Source of the DNA: Flavobacteriales bacterium UBA6772
Lineage (GTDB): Bacteria; Bacteroidota; Bacteroidia; Flavobacteriales; Flavobacteriaceae
Direction of reading: 5' to 3'
Assembly: GCA_905181765.1 (NCBI GenBank)
Contig: CAJIYW010000009.1
Span: 33,003 to 97,002 of the forward strand
DNA: 64,000 nt
Part shown: positions 10,186-19,600 of the stretch, piece by piece
How positions within the stretch are numbered: position 1 is the first letter of the stretch
Layout of the letters: every line of letters begins with the position of its first letter
The notes under the pieces: generated by a model
Told to the model about the DNA's origin: nothing
Database searches by the model: none
What the model saw: only the letters and a program-made list of their open reading frames with translations
Made by a program: the position numbers and the translations under genes

Positions 10186-10752
10186 TTAATTGTTAAACCA
10201 ATTATCTTCCATACATTTTCTCAACTGTATTCTAGCCCTATGTATCATTACCCATAAATTTGACGAAGTAATACCTAACTCCTTACATATTTCTTCTGTT
10301 TCAAATTCCTGTACAGTTTTCATTCTAAAAACCATGGCATATTTTTCTGGTAATTTATCAATACATGCTCCTAGTTGATTCCTCAACTCTTCCCTTTCTA
10401 TTTGTTTTTCAGAAGCATTATCCCAGTTTTGTGGCACACGCTCTTCTATCCAACTTCCTTTATTTTCTCCATCATCATAAAAATCTATTCTTACTTCTGC
10501 CTGTCCTTTTTTAGAGTTTATCTTTCTATAATGATCTATAATTTTTCTTTTTAAAATAGACACCAACCAGGTTCTTTCGGTTGCTTTTCCTTGAAAATTT
10601 TTTGCAGATTTAAGGCCAGCTAAAAAAGTTTCTTGTAAAAGATCTTTAGCTAAATCACTGTTATTAACACGAGAAATAGTGAAATTATACAAGTAATCTG
10701 CATAATTGTCAATCCATTGATTAGGGGTTAAAGCATGTTTTTCTTCCATCAT
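10186..10752 (-). CDS. RNA polymerase ECF-type sigma factor
   Basis: This 188-residue protein has region 2 'DLLQETFLAGLKSAKNFQG' with 'RTWLVSILKRKIIDHYRK', and region 4 'LPEKYAMVFRMKTVQEFETE' with the helix-turn-helix 'GITSSNLWVMIHRARIQLRK'. It directs RNA polymerase to a specific regulon that cannot be read from the sequence. Together with the anti-sigma-like and O-methyltransferase genes it forms a tight three-gene minus-strand operon, which suggests autoregulation. Confidence 0.93.
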   Translation of the reverse strand: MMEEKHALTPNQWIDNYADYLYNFTISRVNNSDLAKDLLQETFLAGLKSAKNFQGKATERTWLVSILKRKIIDHYRKINSKKGQAEVRIDFYDDGENKGSWIEERVPQNWDNASEKQIEREELRNQLGACIDKLPEKYAMVFRMKTVQEFETEEICKELGITSSNLWVMIHRARIQLRKCMEDNWFNN

Positions 10753-10768
10753 ATATTATATAAAGTAT

Positions 10769-10776
10769 CAAATATA
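10769..10776 (-). promoter_or_regulatory. Putative -7 box for the ECF sigma operon
   Basis: Read on the minus strand this is TATATTTG, a perfect TAnnTTTG match, 16 bases before the sigma factor start at 10752. No TTG -33 element is evident, so the site could depend on another sigma factor or on activation. Confidence 0.4.
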
Positions 10777-10924
10777 ATCTTAATTTATCGCATTAAAAGC
10801 TTAGCACTTCTTTGTTCTATTTTAAACCAAAAAATAAATGAATCAAAGAAAAGTGTTATAATTTATAATTTGTTAAATATCTATTGATATTTCTTACTTT
10901 TACCTCATCAAAAAACGATAAGAC

Positions 10925-11743
10925 ATGTCTGTAGGTAAAAAAGAATATAAACGCGTTACCGTAAAATCTCTTGTAGAAATGAAAGCTAACAAAGAGAAAA
11001 TCTCTATGTTAACCGCCTATGATTTTACAATGGCAAAAATTTTAGACAGATCTGGAATAGATGTTTTACTTGTAGGGGATTCAGCCTCGAATGTTGTGGC
11101 AGGGCATGAAACTACATTGCCTATTACCTTAGATCAAATGATTTATCATGCAAGTTCTGTGGTTAGAGCCGTAGATCGTTGTTTGGTTGTGGTAGATTTA
11201 CCATTTGGTAGCTACCAATCTGATCCAAAAAAGGCCTTGCGTTCTGCTATTAGAATTATGAAAGAGTCTGGGGGGCATTCAATAAAGCTCGAAGGAGGAA
11301 GAGAGGTAAAAGAATCTATAAAAAGAATTTTAAATGCCGGTATTCCAGTAATGGGTCATTTAGGTTTAACCCCACAATCTATTTATAAATTTGGAACTTA
11401 TACCGTAAGAGCAAAAGAAGAAGAAGAAGCAGAAAAACTAATGGAAGATGCCTTAATGCTGGAGAAAATTGGTTGCTTTGCATTGGTGTTAGAAAAAGTG
11501 CCTGCTAAATTAGCGAAACAAGTTGCAGAAGCAATCTCGATACCTGTTATTGGAATTGGGGCCGGAAACGGAGTAGATGGGCAAGTTTTAGTTACCCATG
11601 ATATGATTGGAATGACTCATGAGTTTAATCCGCGTTTTCTAAGACGTTATTTAGATCTATACAAAGACATGACGGGTGCTTTCGAAAGTTATATTTCTGA
11701 TGTAAAAAGTGGCGATTTTCCGAGCGATAAAGAGCAGTACTAA
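10925..11743 (+). CDS. panB: 3-methyl-2-oxobutanoate hydroxymethyltransferase
   Basis: PanB makes ketopantoate from 2-ketoisovalerate and methylene-tetrahydrofolate, the first committed step of pantothenate and CoA synthesis. The 272-residue length is normal. Metal- and substrate-binding motifs '[19 protein letters not shown]', '[10 protein letters not shown]', 'IKLEGG', '[12 protein letters not shown]' and '[15 protein letters not shown]' are all intact. No other pan gene is adjacent. Confidence 0.96.
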   Translation: MSVGKKEYKRVTVKSLVEMKANKEKISMLTAYDFTMAKILDRSGIDVLLVGDSASNVVAGHETTLPITLDQMIYHASSVVRAVDRCLVVVDLPFGSYQSDPKKALRSAIRIMKESGGHSIKLEGGREVKESIKRILNAGIPVMGHLGLTPQSIYKFGTYTVRAKEEEEAEKLMEDALMLEKIGCFALVLEKVPAKLAKQVAEAISIPVIGIGAGNGVDGQVLVTHDMIGMTHEFNPRFLRRYLDLYKDMTGAFESYISDVKSGDFPSDKEQY

Positions 11744-11849
11744 GTTTCACTTTTACTATAAATAATTGTCATTCCTGCAAAAACAAGTACTTAAAGTTCA
11801 TTCTTTTTAATTGTTACTTTTACTAGGACGACAAACTTAAAAACCTTCT

Positions 11850-12788
11850 ATGAAAATTCTTCACCTAGATACCAACCACCCTATTTTAATAGAACAATTA
11901 AATAGCTTGGGTTTTACTAATGATGAAGATTATACCTCTTCAAAAGATGAAATTTTAGCTAAAATTAATTTATATGATGGTCTAATTATTAGAAGTCGTT
12001 TTTCTATTGATGCCTCTTTTTTAGAAAAAGGAAAAAACTTAAAGTTTATAGGCAGAGTTGGAGCTGGACTAGAAAATATAGATTGTAACTATGCAAAAAA
12101 TAACGGAATTACTCTAATTTCAGCCCCAGAAGGCAATAGAAATGCGGTTGGAGAACACACTCTAGGCATGTTGTTATCTCTCTTTAATAAGTTAAACAAA
12201 GCAAATGGAGAGGTTAAAAAAGGCCAGTGGTTGCGTGAAGAAAACCGTGGAGTTGAGTTGGATGGGAAAACGATAGGTTTAATTGGATACGGAAATATGG
12301 GGAAATCATTCGCAAAAAAACTTCGAGGTTTTGATGTTGAAGTACTTTGTTATGATTTAAAAGCTGCTGTTTCTGATGATTGCTGCAAGCAGGTTTCACT
12401 GAGAGAATTGCAGCAAAAAGTTGATGTTTTAAGCTTACACACTCCACAAACAGAACTCACAAAAAATATGGTAAATACTAATTTTATCGAAAGTTTTAAG
12501 AAAAATTTTTGGCTCCTTAATACCGCACGTGGAACCTCTGTGGTTACAAAAGATTTGGTTATTGCTTTAAAATCTGGTAAAATTTTAGGCGCTGGTTTAG
12601 ATGTTTTAGAATATGAAAAAACATCTTTTGAAAACCTTTTCACTAATGATAAAATACCCAAAGCATTTCAATATTTAATAAATTCAAATAAAGTACTTCT
12701 TTCTCCACATGTTGCTGGCTGGACCGTTGAAAGTGAAGAAAAACTAGCTCAAACAATTGTAGATAAAATTAAAAGTCACTACTATTAA
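11850..12788 (+). CDS. D-2-hydroxyacid dehydrogenase (NAD), phosphoglycerate dehydrogenase-like
   Basis: This 312-residue protein has the NAD-binding glycine motif 'IGLIGYGNMGKSFAKKL' (about residues 145-160) and the catalytic Arg in 'LNTARGTSVV'. It also has the Asp/Glu region 'LGAGLDVLEYE' and the catalytic His in 'LLSPHVAGWT'. It lacks the C-terminal ACT domain of long SerA enzymes. Phosphoglycerate dehydrogenase is the likeliest activity, but other 2-hydroxyacids are possible. Confidence 0.85.
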   Translation: MKILHLDTNHPILIEQLNSLGFTNDEDYTSSKDEILAKINLYDGLIIRSRFSIDASFLEKGKNLKFIGRVGAGLENIDCNYAKNNGITLISAPEGNRNAVGEHTLGMLLSLFNKLNKANGEVKKGQWLREENRGVELDGKTIGLIGYGNMGKSFAKKLRGFDVEVLCYDLKAAVSDDCCKQVSLRELQQKVDVLSLHTPQTELTKNMVNTNFIESFKKNFWLLNTARGTSVVTKDLVIALKSGKILGAGLDVLEYEKTSFENLFTNDKIPKAFQYLINSNKVLLSPHVAGWTVESEEKLAQTIVDKIKSHYY

Positions 12789-12863
12789 GTATCTCGGAAG
12801 TTCCCTTTACGTATATATAAAAAATCTTAATTACCTGATTATCAATTACTTAAAATATAAAAA

Positions 12864-13262
12864 ATGAAATTTTTATCAAATTATCCCGCAGAAGTCTTAC
12901 TTCTATTTTTTTTAATTATTACTTTTATTCAATCTGGTATAGACAAGCTTTTAGATTGGAAAGGAAATGTTTCTTTTATTAAAGAACATTTTAAAAACTC
13001 TCCTTTGAAAAACACCGTTCCTTTATTATTAGGAATTGTTTTAATAGTTGAAATAGTTGCAGGTTTTTTAATGAGTATTGGTGTTTATGAATTATACACC
13101 TCTGAAGCAAAAGAAATTGCATTATTAGGCGTTGAGCTTTCTGCAATCGCTTTAATTTTTTTACTAATAGGACAGCGACTTGCTAAAGATTATGCCGGAG
13201 CGATGTCTTTAGGTGTTTATTTTATTATAACCGTTGGTGGTGTATTTTTATTAAATAGCTAA
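12864..13262 (+). CDS. DoxX-like small membrane protein
   Basis: This 132-residue protein has four predicted membrane helices, with 'ITFIQSGIDKLLDWKGNVSF' in the first helix and following loop, the DoxX-type start. The biochemical role is not established. It sits 75 bases after the dehydrogenase and is followed by a strong terminator. Confidence 0.7.
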   Translation: MKFLSNYPAEVLLLFFLIITFIQSGIDKLLDWKGNVSFIKEHFKNSPLKNTVPLLLGIVLIVEIVAGFLMSIGVYELYTSEAKEIALLGVELSAIALIFLLIGQRLAKDYAGAMSLGVYFIITVGGVFLLNS

Positions 13263-13301
13263 AAACTATACTAATAAAAATTCAATCAATTCCGTTTATT
13301 T

Positions 13302-13340
13302 AAAAGGGCTTTAAAACAATCGTTTTAAAGCCCTTTTATT
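13302..13340. terminator. Strong bidirectional terminator
   Basis: A 16-base perfect stem, 13302-13317 pairing with 13322-13337 across a four-base loop, begins with an A run and ends with a T run. It lies between convergent genes (the DoxX-like gene on plus, the methyltransferase on minus) and can stop transcription from both sides. Confidence 0.9.
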
Positions 13341-13404
13341 TATTAGGTATATAATTGTATAACATAATTAGAATTATTTAAACCCTTTGTCTTTAAAATG
13401 AGTT

Positions 13405-14262
13405 TTAATTGTTTTTAATCACATAAATTAAAGAAGAATACTCTGTTGTGGATTTAGCCTTGCGGTTTGAGAGAAAACCTCTGTAAAAAGCTTTTATAGG
13501 ATTTGATTTTCCTGTTTTGTTTTTTTCACTTAAAAGAGATACATAATAACTATCAAACTTCATTGGAAGTGTTTCCTCTACAATCATTTCTGCTTCTAAA
13601 AATAATTTATGAATTGCCTTTTGACTAAAATGCCAAAGATGCCTTGGCACATCATACGCTGCCCAATGTTCTTTGTAAAACTTAGCATCGTAACTTTTAT
13701 AATTTGGTACAGCAACCACAATCCTTCCTTCAGGTTGTAACAAACTCTTTAAAGTCTTAATGGTGCTTTTTAAATTTTCCACATGCTCTAAAACATGCCA
13801 AAGTGTAATTACATCAAATTTTTGATTGGTAACGTCTAAAAAGTTTTCTTTTAAGTGTATTCCTTTTTTAGCTGCGTTTTCTCTTGCTTCTAAATTTGGC
13901 TCAACACCTAAAACACGCCAATTATTGTTTTTACAAGTTTTTAAAAAATCACCAGTTCCTGCTCCAAAATCTAACACCGTTTTTGAACCCGATTTAAAAG
14001 AGTTTAATAATAAAAGTTTTTGTTTTAATGTGCGGTTTTTTACCACTTGATAGATCTTATCAAAGAATGTTTTTTTACTATCTGTGTGCGAAATATAAGC
14101 TTCACTTTTATAGTAGTCTTCTATGTTTTTAGGAACAGGAGTCGTTACCAGCATCTCATATTCTTTATGCTTCATCACTTCAAAATAATCTCCAGAAACG
14201 GTATTGTCTTTGCAGTTTAAGAGCGTGGTTAAATTGCTATAAAGCTCTTTTTGATTGTTCAT
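13405..14262 (-). CDS. Class I SAM-dependent methyltransferase
   Basis: This 285-residue protein has a SAM loop 'VLDFGAGTGDFLKTC' (about residues 92-106), motif II 'VLGVEPN' and motif 'DVITLWHVLEHVENL'. The segment 'WAAYDVPRHLWHFSQKAI' is typical of the Methyltransf_23 group often linked to polysaccharide or lipid modification. No flanking gene points to a substrate. It is the last gene of the mnmG direction, after a 53-base gap holding a parS-like palindrome. Confidence 0.8.
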   Translation of the reverse strand: MNNQKELYSNLTTLLNCKDNTVSGDYFEVMKHKEYEMLVTTPVPKNIEDYYKSEAYISHTDSKKTFFDKIYQVVKNRTLKQKLLLLNSFKSGSKTVLDFGAGTGDFLKTCKNNNWRVLGVEPNLEARENAAKKGIHLKENFLDVTNQKFDVITLWHVLEHVENLKSTIKTLKSLLQPEGRIVVAVPNYKSYDAKFYKEHWAAYDVPRHLWHFSQKAIHKLFLEAEMIVEETLPMKFDSYYVSLLSEKNKTGKSNPIKAFYRGFLSNRKAKSTTEYSSLIYVIKNN

Positions 14263-14281
14263 ATTGCTTTAATCTTAAGAA

Positions 14282-14297
14282 TGTTCCACGAGGAACA
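14282..14297. promoter_or_regulatory. parS-like palindrome 1
   Basis: TGTTCCACGAGGAACA differs at one core position from the degenerate ParB-binding consensus nGTTnCACGTGnAACn. Two further flanking bases extend the inverted repeat on each side (14280-14299). It lies in the 53-base gap between mnmG and the downstream methyltransferase. A short hairpin in the mnmG transcript is the alternative reading. Confidence 0.5.
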
Positions 14298-14315
14298 TTT
14301 GAAAGTTTTCTTTTT

Positions 14316-16193
14316 TTATCTACCCATATAAACCAACAAAACAGATATATCACTTGGCGAAACACCACTAATTCTGCTGGCTTGCGAAATAGATGTTGGT
14401 TTCACTTTATTTAATTTTTCAGTTGCTTCAAAGGATAACGACTTCACTTTTTCGTATTTAAAACTAGAGGGAATAACGACGTTTTCTAACCTATTTAATT
14501 TATCTGCATTGTTTCTTTCTTTCTCTATATAACCAGAATACTTTAAGTGAATTTCTACCTGCTCGATTACATCTTTAGCAACAGTATGCTCCTTTAAAAA
14601 ATCTTTTAATTTTCTTATATCACTAAAATCTGCAAGCGACAATTGTGGTCTTGATGCAACTTTAAAAAGCTTCATAGATTGATTTACAAGTGCTAGATTT
14701 TTAGCTTCTAAAATAGGATTTACCTCTTCTTGCCTTACACTTGTCTCTTCTAAAAACTTAATTAATAAAGCGGTCTTTTGTTCCTTTTCTAAAACACGAT
14801 CCATTCTTTCTTGAGACGCCAAACCTAATTTATAACCTAAAGGTGTTAGTCTTAAATCTGCATTATCTTGCCTTAATAAAGTTCTATATTCTGCCCTAGA
14901 AGTAAACATTCTATATGGCTCCTCTGTCCCTTTAGTAATTAAATCGTCAATTAAAACACCTATATATGCCTCGTTTCTTTTTAAAATAAAAGGCTCCTTT
15001 CCTTGTGTTTTTAGTGCAGCATTTACCCCTGCCATTAATCCTTGTGCAGCCGCCTCTTCGTAACCTGTTGTTCCATTAATCTGACCCGCAAAAAACAAGT
15101 TCTCAATCAGCTTTGTTTCCAAAGAATGTTTTAATTGAGTAGGTTGAAAAAAGTCATATTCTATTGCATACCCATATCTTAAAAATTTTACATTTTCAAA
15201 ACCATCTACCGCACGTATTGCTTTGTCTTGAATATCCTCTGGAAGTGATGTAGAAAAACCATTCACATACATTTCAACCGTCGTCCAACCCTCTGGTTCT
15301 ACAAAAATTTGATGCCTGTCTTTCGTGGCAAATCGATCTACTTTATCTTCCACAGATGGACAGTATCTTGGCCCGGTAGACTTAATTCTTCCGTTAAACA
15401 TTGGAGATCTATCAAAACCCTCACGAAGTAAATCATGTACTTTTTGATTTGTGTAAGTTAAATAACAAGAGCGTTGCTTTTTTAAAGAGCCTGTGGTTGG
15501 TAAATAAGAAAATTTCTCAGTGATTTCGTCCCCTGGTTGCTCTGTCATTTTCGAATAATCCAAAGAACGCCCATCCACTCTTGGGGGGGTTCCTGTTTTC
15601 ATTCTACCCGCTTCAAAACCTTTTTTAACCAATTCTTCTGTAATTCCTTTAGAAGCTCCTTCACCAGCTCTTCCACCACCAAAACTTTTATCACCTATAT
15701 GAATTAAACCGTTTAAAAAAGTACCCGCTGTAATTATAACAGTTTTTGCTTTTATTTCTAAACCCAAAGCTGTTTTTACACCTATAATTTTAGCCCCATC
15801 AAACAGCAAACCAGTCACAGAATCTTGATAAAAATCGACATTTTTTGTTTCTTCTAACATCGTCCTCCAGCACTCCGCAAATTGCATTCTATCAGATTGT
15901 ACTCTAGGGCTCCACATTGCAGGGCCTTTAGATTTATTAAGCATCTTGAATTGTATTGCGGTTTTATCTGTAACCACTCCGCTATAACCACCTAAAGCAT
16001 CTATCTCTCTTACAATTTGTCCTTTTGCAATTCCACCCATTGCAGGATTACAACTCATTTGTGCAATATTTTGCAAATTCATCGTGATTAACAATGTATG
16101 AGCACCCATGTTTGCGCTTGCGGCTGCAGCCTCACTTCCTGCGTGACCACCACCTATTACGATAACATCAAATGTTGTTGAAAATAAACTCAT
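14316..16193 (-). CDS. mnmG (gidA): tRNA uridine 5-carboxymethylaminomethyl modification enzyme MnmG
   Basis: With MnmE, this FAD enzyme places the cmnm5 group on the wobble U34 of several tRNAs. The 625 residues are full length. The dinucleotide-binding 'VIVIGGGHAGSEAAAA' is at the N-terminus. The signatures 'SCNPAMGGIAKGQI', 'GGGRAGEGASKGI', 'MKTGTPPR' and 'GTTGYEEAAAQGLMAG' follow, and the C-terminal tRNA-binding helical domain ends 'VLLVYMGR'. In many bacteria the gene lies close to the replication origin. Here both of its flanking gaps carry parS-like sites. Confidence 0.97.
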   Translation of the reverse strand: MSLFSTTFDVIVIGGGHAGSEAAAASANMGAHTLLITMNLQNIAQMSCNPAMGGIAKGQIVREIDALGGYSGVVTDKTAIQFKMLNKSKGPAMWSPRVQSDRMQFAECWRTMLEETKNVDFYQDSVTGLLFDGAKIIGVKTALGLEIKAKTVIITAGTFLNGLIHIGDKSFGGGRAGEGASKGITEELVKKGFEAGRMKTGTPPRVDGRSLDYSKMTEQPGDEITEKFSYLPTTGSLKKQRSCYLTYTNQKVHDLLREGFDRSPMFNGRIKSTGPRYCPSVEDKVDRFATKDRHQIFVEPEGWTTVEMYVNGFSTSLPEDIQDKAIRAVDGFENVKFLRYGYAIEYDFFQPTQLKHSLETKLIENLFFAGQINGTTGYEEAAAQGLMAGVNAALKTQGKEPFILKRNEAYIGVLIDDLITKGTEEPYRMFTSRAEYRTLLRQDNADLRLTPLGYKLGLASQERMDRVLEKEQKTALLIKFLEETSVRQEEVNPILEAKNLALVNQSMKLFKVASRPQLSLADFSDIRKLKDFLKEHTVAKDVIEQVEIHLKYSGYIEKERNNADKLNRLENVVIPSSFKYEKVKSLSFEATEKLNKVKPTSISQASRISGVSPSDISVLLVYMGR

Positions 16194-16200
16194 TCTTTAT

Positions 16201-16216
16201 AGTTCCACGTGAAACC
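16201..16216. promoter_or_regulatory. parS-like palindrome 2
   Basis: AGTTCCACGTGAAACC fits every fixed position of nGTTnCACGTGnAACn and matches 13 of 16 bases of the classic TGTTTCACGTGAAACA. It occupies most of the 29-base gap between ybeY and mnmG. Such sites bind ParB/Spo0J and cluster near chromosomal origins. Confidence 0.65.
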
Positions 16217-16222
16217 CTGTAT

Positions 16223-16651
16223 TTAATTAATTGATAATAAGACGTTTAACTCTTTTAAAGCGTCGTTTTCTTGAGCCGTCATCTCTTTTTGACTCTCTGG
16301 TGTTTTATCAGAAAAGCCGATATAATGCAAAACCCCATGAATCATTACTCTTTGTAGTTCCTCTAAAAAAGAAACCTTAAAATCATTAGCATTATCTGCA
16401 ACTCTTTCTGTAGATATAAATATATCTCCTCCAACAAGCCTTCCTAAAGAATTATCAAAACTTATAATATCTGTTAGTGTGTCGTGTTGTAAAAACTCTA
16501 TGTTTAATTTTAATAAATAAGCATCATCACAAAAAATATAGTTTATCTCACCCTCTTCACAGGTGTGGTTTAAAATAATTTTTTGAATCCATTTTACAAA
16601 ACAATCCTCGTTTTCTAATTTAAAATTGGTTTCATAATTAAAACTAATCAT
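16223..16651 (-). CDS. ybeY: Endoribonuclease / rRNA maturation factor YbeY
   Basis: This 142-residue metalloprotein acts in 16S rRNA 3'-end maturation and 70S quality control. The motif 'MIHGVLHYIGFSDKTPE' gives the first two metal-binding His residues. The third ligand, His in most phyla, is Asp here, which I recall as the normal Bacteroidetes form. 'DTLTDIISFD' precedes it, as in the family. It overlaps the DUF4175 gene by 8 bases. Confidence 0.92.
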   Translation of the reverse strand: MISFNYETNFKLENEDCFVKWIQKIILNHTCEEGEINYIFCDDAYLLKLNIEFLQHDTLTDIISFDNSLGRLVGGDIFISTERVADNANDFKVSFLEELQRVMIHGVLHYIGFSDKTPESQKEMTAQENDALKELNVLLSIN

Positions 16652-19600
16652 TCTCTCTCTTGTTTGGTTCTGAAAAATAATCTCGAACCTTTAATTTGTA
16701 ATTTTGATGCAAAGGTAATGATTGTCTATTTAATATCTCTATTTGATTATAGAACTGCTTTTTAAAACCTAAAGGCTTCCTGTTGTTTTTATTTGTAGTA
16801 TTTCTATTAACTGTTGCTTTGCGTTTATTCTCTTTTCCTTGTTCTAAAGCAGCTGTATCTAATTTTAGTAAATCATAATTTAACTGTTGCATTTTTTGAA
16901 TCGTGCGAGCGCTAAAACCTTTCTCTAAAATTTCGTTTTCTAGTTGTTCCATCGATTTTAAAACCTTTTTAATCTGCCCAATGTTTTTTTTATTTCCTTC
17001 TTCTGACTCTTCTATAGCTGTTTGCAGTTGCTGCCTTAATTGAGACTGCTGTTTATATATCTCATAAAGCTCGCCGTCTAAATCATCATTTTGCCCAGAT
17101 CCTTTTTCTCCCAACCCACCTTCATTCGGTTCGTTAATGTTTTTTCCAGCCTCCTCTTTTTTACCTGGTTTCCCTCCTTTTTTTCCTTCACCTTTTTCCT
17201 CTCCTAGGTTTTTACCCGGCTTCCGTGCAAGCTCTTTAGATTTCTCTCTTCCTTTTTTCATTTTCTCAGACAACTCGCCTTGCTTTTTAATAATGTCCGG
17301 AAGACTAAAGCCTTTACTTTTTTTACCCGCCCCCATCTTCATCGATGCATTTTTCATATTATTTAACATTGTGCTTAAATAGTCTGACAAATTGTTTACC
17401 GAAGTCATTACATATCGTTGATTAGAAACTCCATTCTCAAACATTCCTTCAGAAAAGTTTTCCAAAGATTGCTCTAAGTTGTAATGTACCGCTGATAAAT
17501 CGTTTTGAATTTTTGAAGATATTTTAGGTAACCGCATCGAGAGTACATACAAACTATCGTCTATATGCTCAAAATAAGTTCTTATGTTATTTTGCTTTTT
17601 TAAATCTTTACCAAAATCAGGATGCATTGTAGAAATAGACTCAAACTTATTCATAAGGGCTTCTTGTTTAAATGAAAAAGTCATCAAGTTTTCTAAAATT
17701 TTACGCATATCATCCATGTTTTCTTCAATAGATTCACCCTCCATTTCTAACATCGCTTTTTGCATTTTAGCACTCATTTTTTGCATTTTCTCAGCACTAT
17801 TCTTTTGGTTTTTCTTGGCCGAACTTTTATTTTTGTTTTTTAAACCTTCCTCTGCCTTATTTAATTCTTGGTCAATCTCTTTTTTTTCCTCTTCTACATC
17901 TGGCAATTCCATCGGCTCTTTTAACCTTTTGTTGTCCTTTGTTAGTTCATTTAACTCCTTTTTTATTTTCTCAAAGCCTTTTTTTATTTCTTTTTGATCT
18001 TCTAAGTTATCAGCATCCTTTTTTTCTAACAACTCCTGTTCCTCTGCCAAGTCATTTAATTTATTCGCAATTTGCATTGTTTTTTGTTCTATATAGAACC
18101 GCTTTACCAATTCTAAGGTTCTCTCTAAGCTGCGCTCTTGTTGCTTATTTTGTTCCGCTAACTGTTTTATTTTTTTACCTAATTTCTCTTTATTTAACTT
18201 CTCTGCAACCTTAGCAATCTCATCTAGCAATTTCTGTTGTTTGTTGTTTTTCTTTAGCTCGTCAATTCTTTTCTGTAGCTCTTCTTTTTTTTCTTGAAGG
18301 GTTTTATCTTCTTCTTTACTTTCTTTGAGGTTTTCTTGCAGTTTTTTGGTTTGAAGACGCATCATTTCTTTATATTGTTTTTGTCTTTTTAAAAAGTCAT
18401 CCACCTTTTTTTTATCCCTCCAGCTAAATTTTTTATTCTTTTGTAAACCTTCTTGAAGCTTTTCTATGCCACGCTGCTGCTTTTGCTGATTAAGAATAGC
18501 GCGATCCATATTATTAATTGTGTTTCTTTGCGCGTCTAATAACTCCTGATTTAGCTCTTCATTTGTTTTTTCTCTATATTTAAAAACAGCGCTTTTTGCT
18601 TTTTTATTTCCATTTACCATGTCATTGTCATAGACCTCAAAAAAAAGTTCATAGTTAATTCCTTTACCAACAAACAAACTATCAGGAAACAAATAAAAAA
18701 AAGTTTGAATATTTGCTTTAGAGATTCCTATCGCACATATTTTTTGAACTTGTGGGTTATTTTCTTCGTAGTACACCATTTGCAACTTACTTAAGCCATA
18801 ATCATCTGAAACCTGCCCAAAAAAATGTGTGGGTGTTTTAGAGCTCTCATTATTATTGGATTGTATTATAATTTTAGGGAAATTATCTTTAACTACATTT
18901 ATAGAAAACTGCAAGCGCTCAAAATCTTTTAAATTTTGATTAGATGAAGTAACTTGATACGTAAAAGAACTCTTTATTTGTTTTGTAAATTCAAAGTTGT
19001 TCTCGCTAAGCTTGGTAAATAAAGCCCTGTCTGTGTTCTCAATAAATGCAACCTCTTGTGTTTGGTTGCTTAAAACACCCCATGTAATTTTAGTCCCTTC
19101 TGGAACAATTAGGTTTCCAGAATTTGGAATTGTTTCATTCTTTTTATCTACATAAAAAGGGTATTCTAATTTTAAAATAATATTATTAATTGTTGGAGTG
19201 TTAATTATGGTTAGCTGATGTCTTTTACTTTGAACTTTATTTGCCTCAAGAAAAAAAAGCATCGGCTTTTGAACGTTTGAAAAAGTGAAAGAAAAGTTAC
19301 CTAAGCCGTTATTTTGTAAAAAATACTCCTGTTTTTCAAACTTTATTTTTACTTCTGCAGGTAAAACAGATCCAAGGGTTTCAATATGAATCGTAATATC
19401 GCTACCCTGAACAACCTGAAGGCTTTTATTTATTAGTTTAAAATAAAAAGGTGCTGGTGGCGCATATGCTGTTCTGTGATGAACAACCCGGTCTAAACTC
19501 TTCCTAAGTAAATCATTATTACCAGATAATAACGTAATTAAAAAAACTACAACAGGTAAAATTGCATACTTAAGGTATTTAAAATTTTTACTAAAGTTTA

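Noticed and set aside
12526-12535. CACGTGGAAC, a possible third parS-like half site
   Set aside because: Only the right half fits the palindrome, and it lies in the conserved 'NTARGTS' codons of the dehydrogenase, which explain the sequence.
17137-18214. Plus-strand open frames rich in Phe/Leu/Ser opposite the DUF4175 gene
   Set aside because: They are antisense shadows of the Lys/Glu-rich coiled coil and have no recognisable family pattern.
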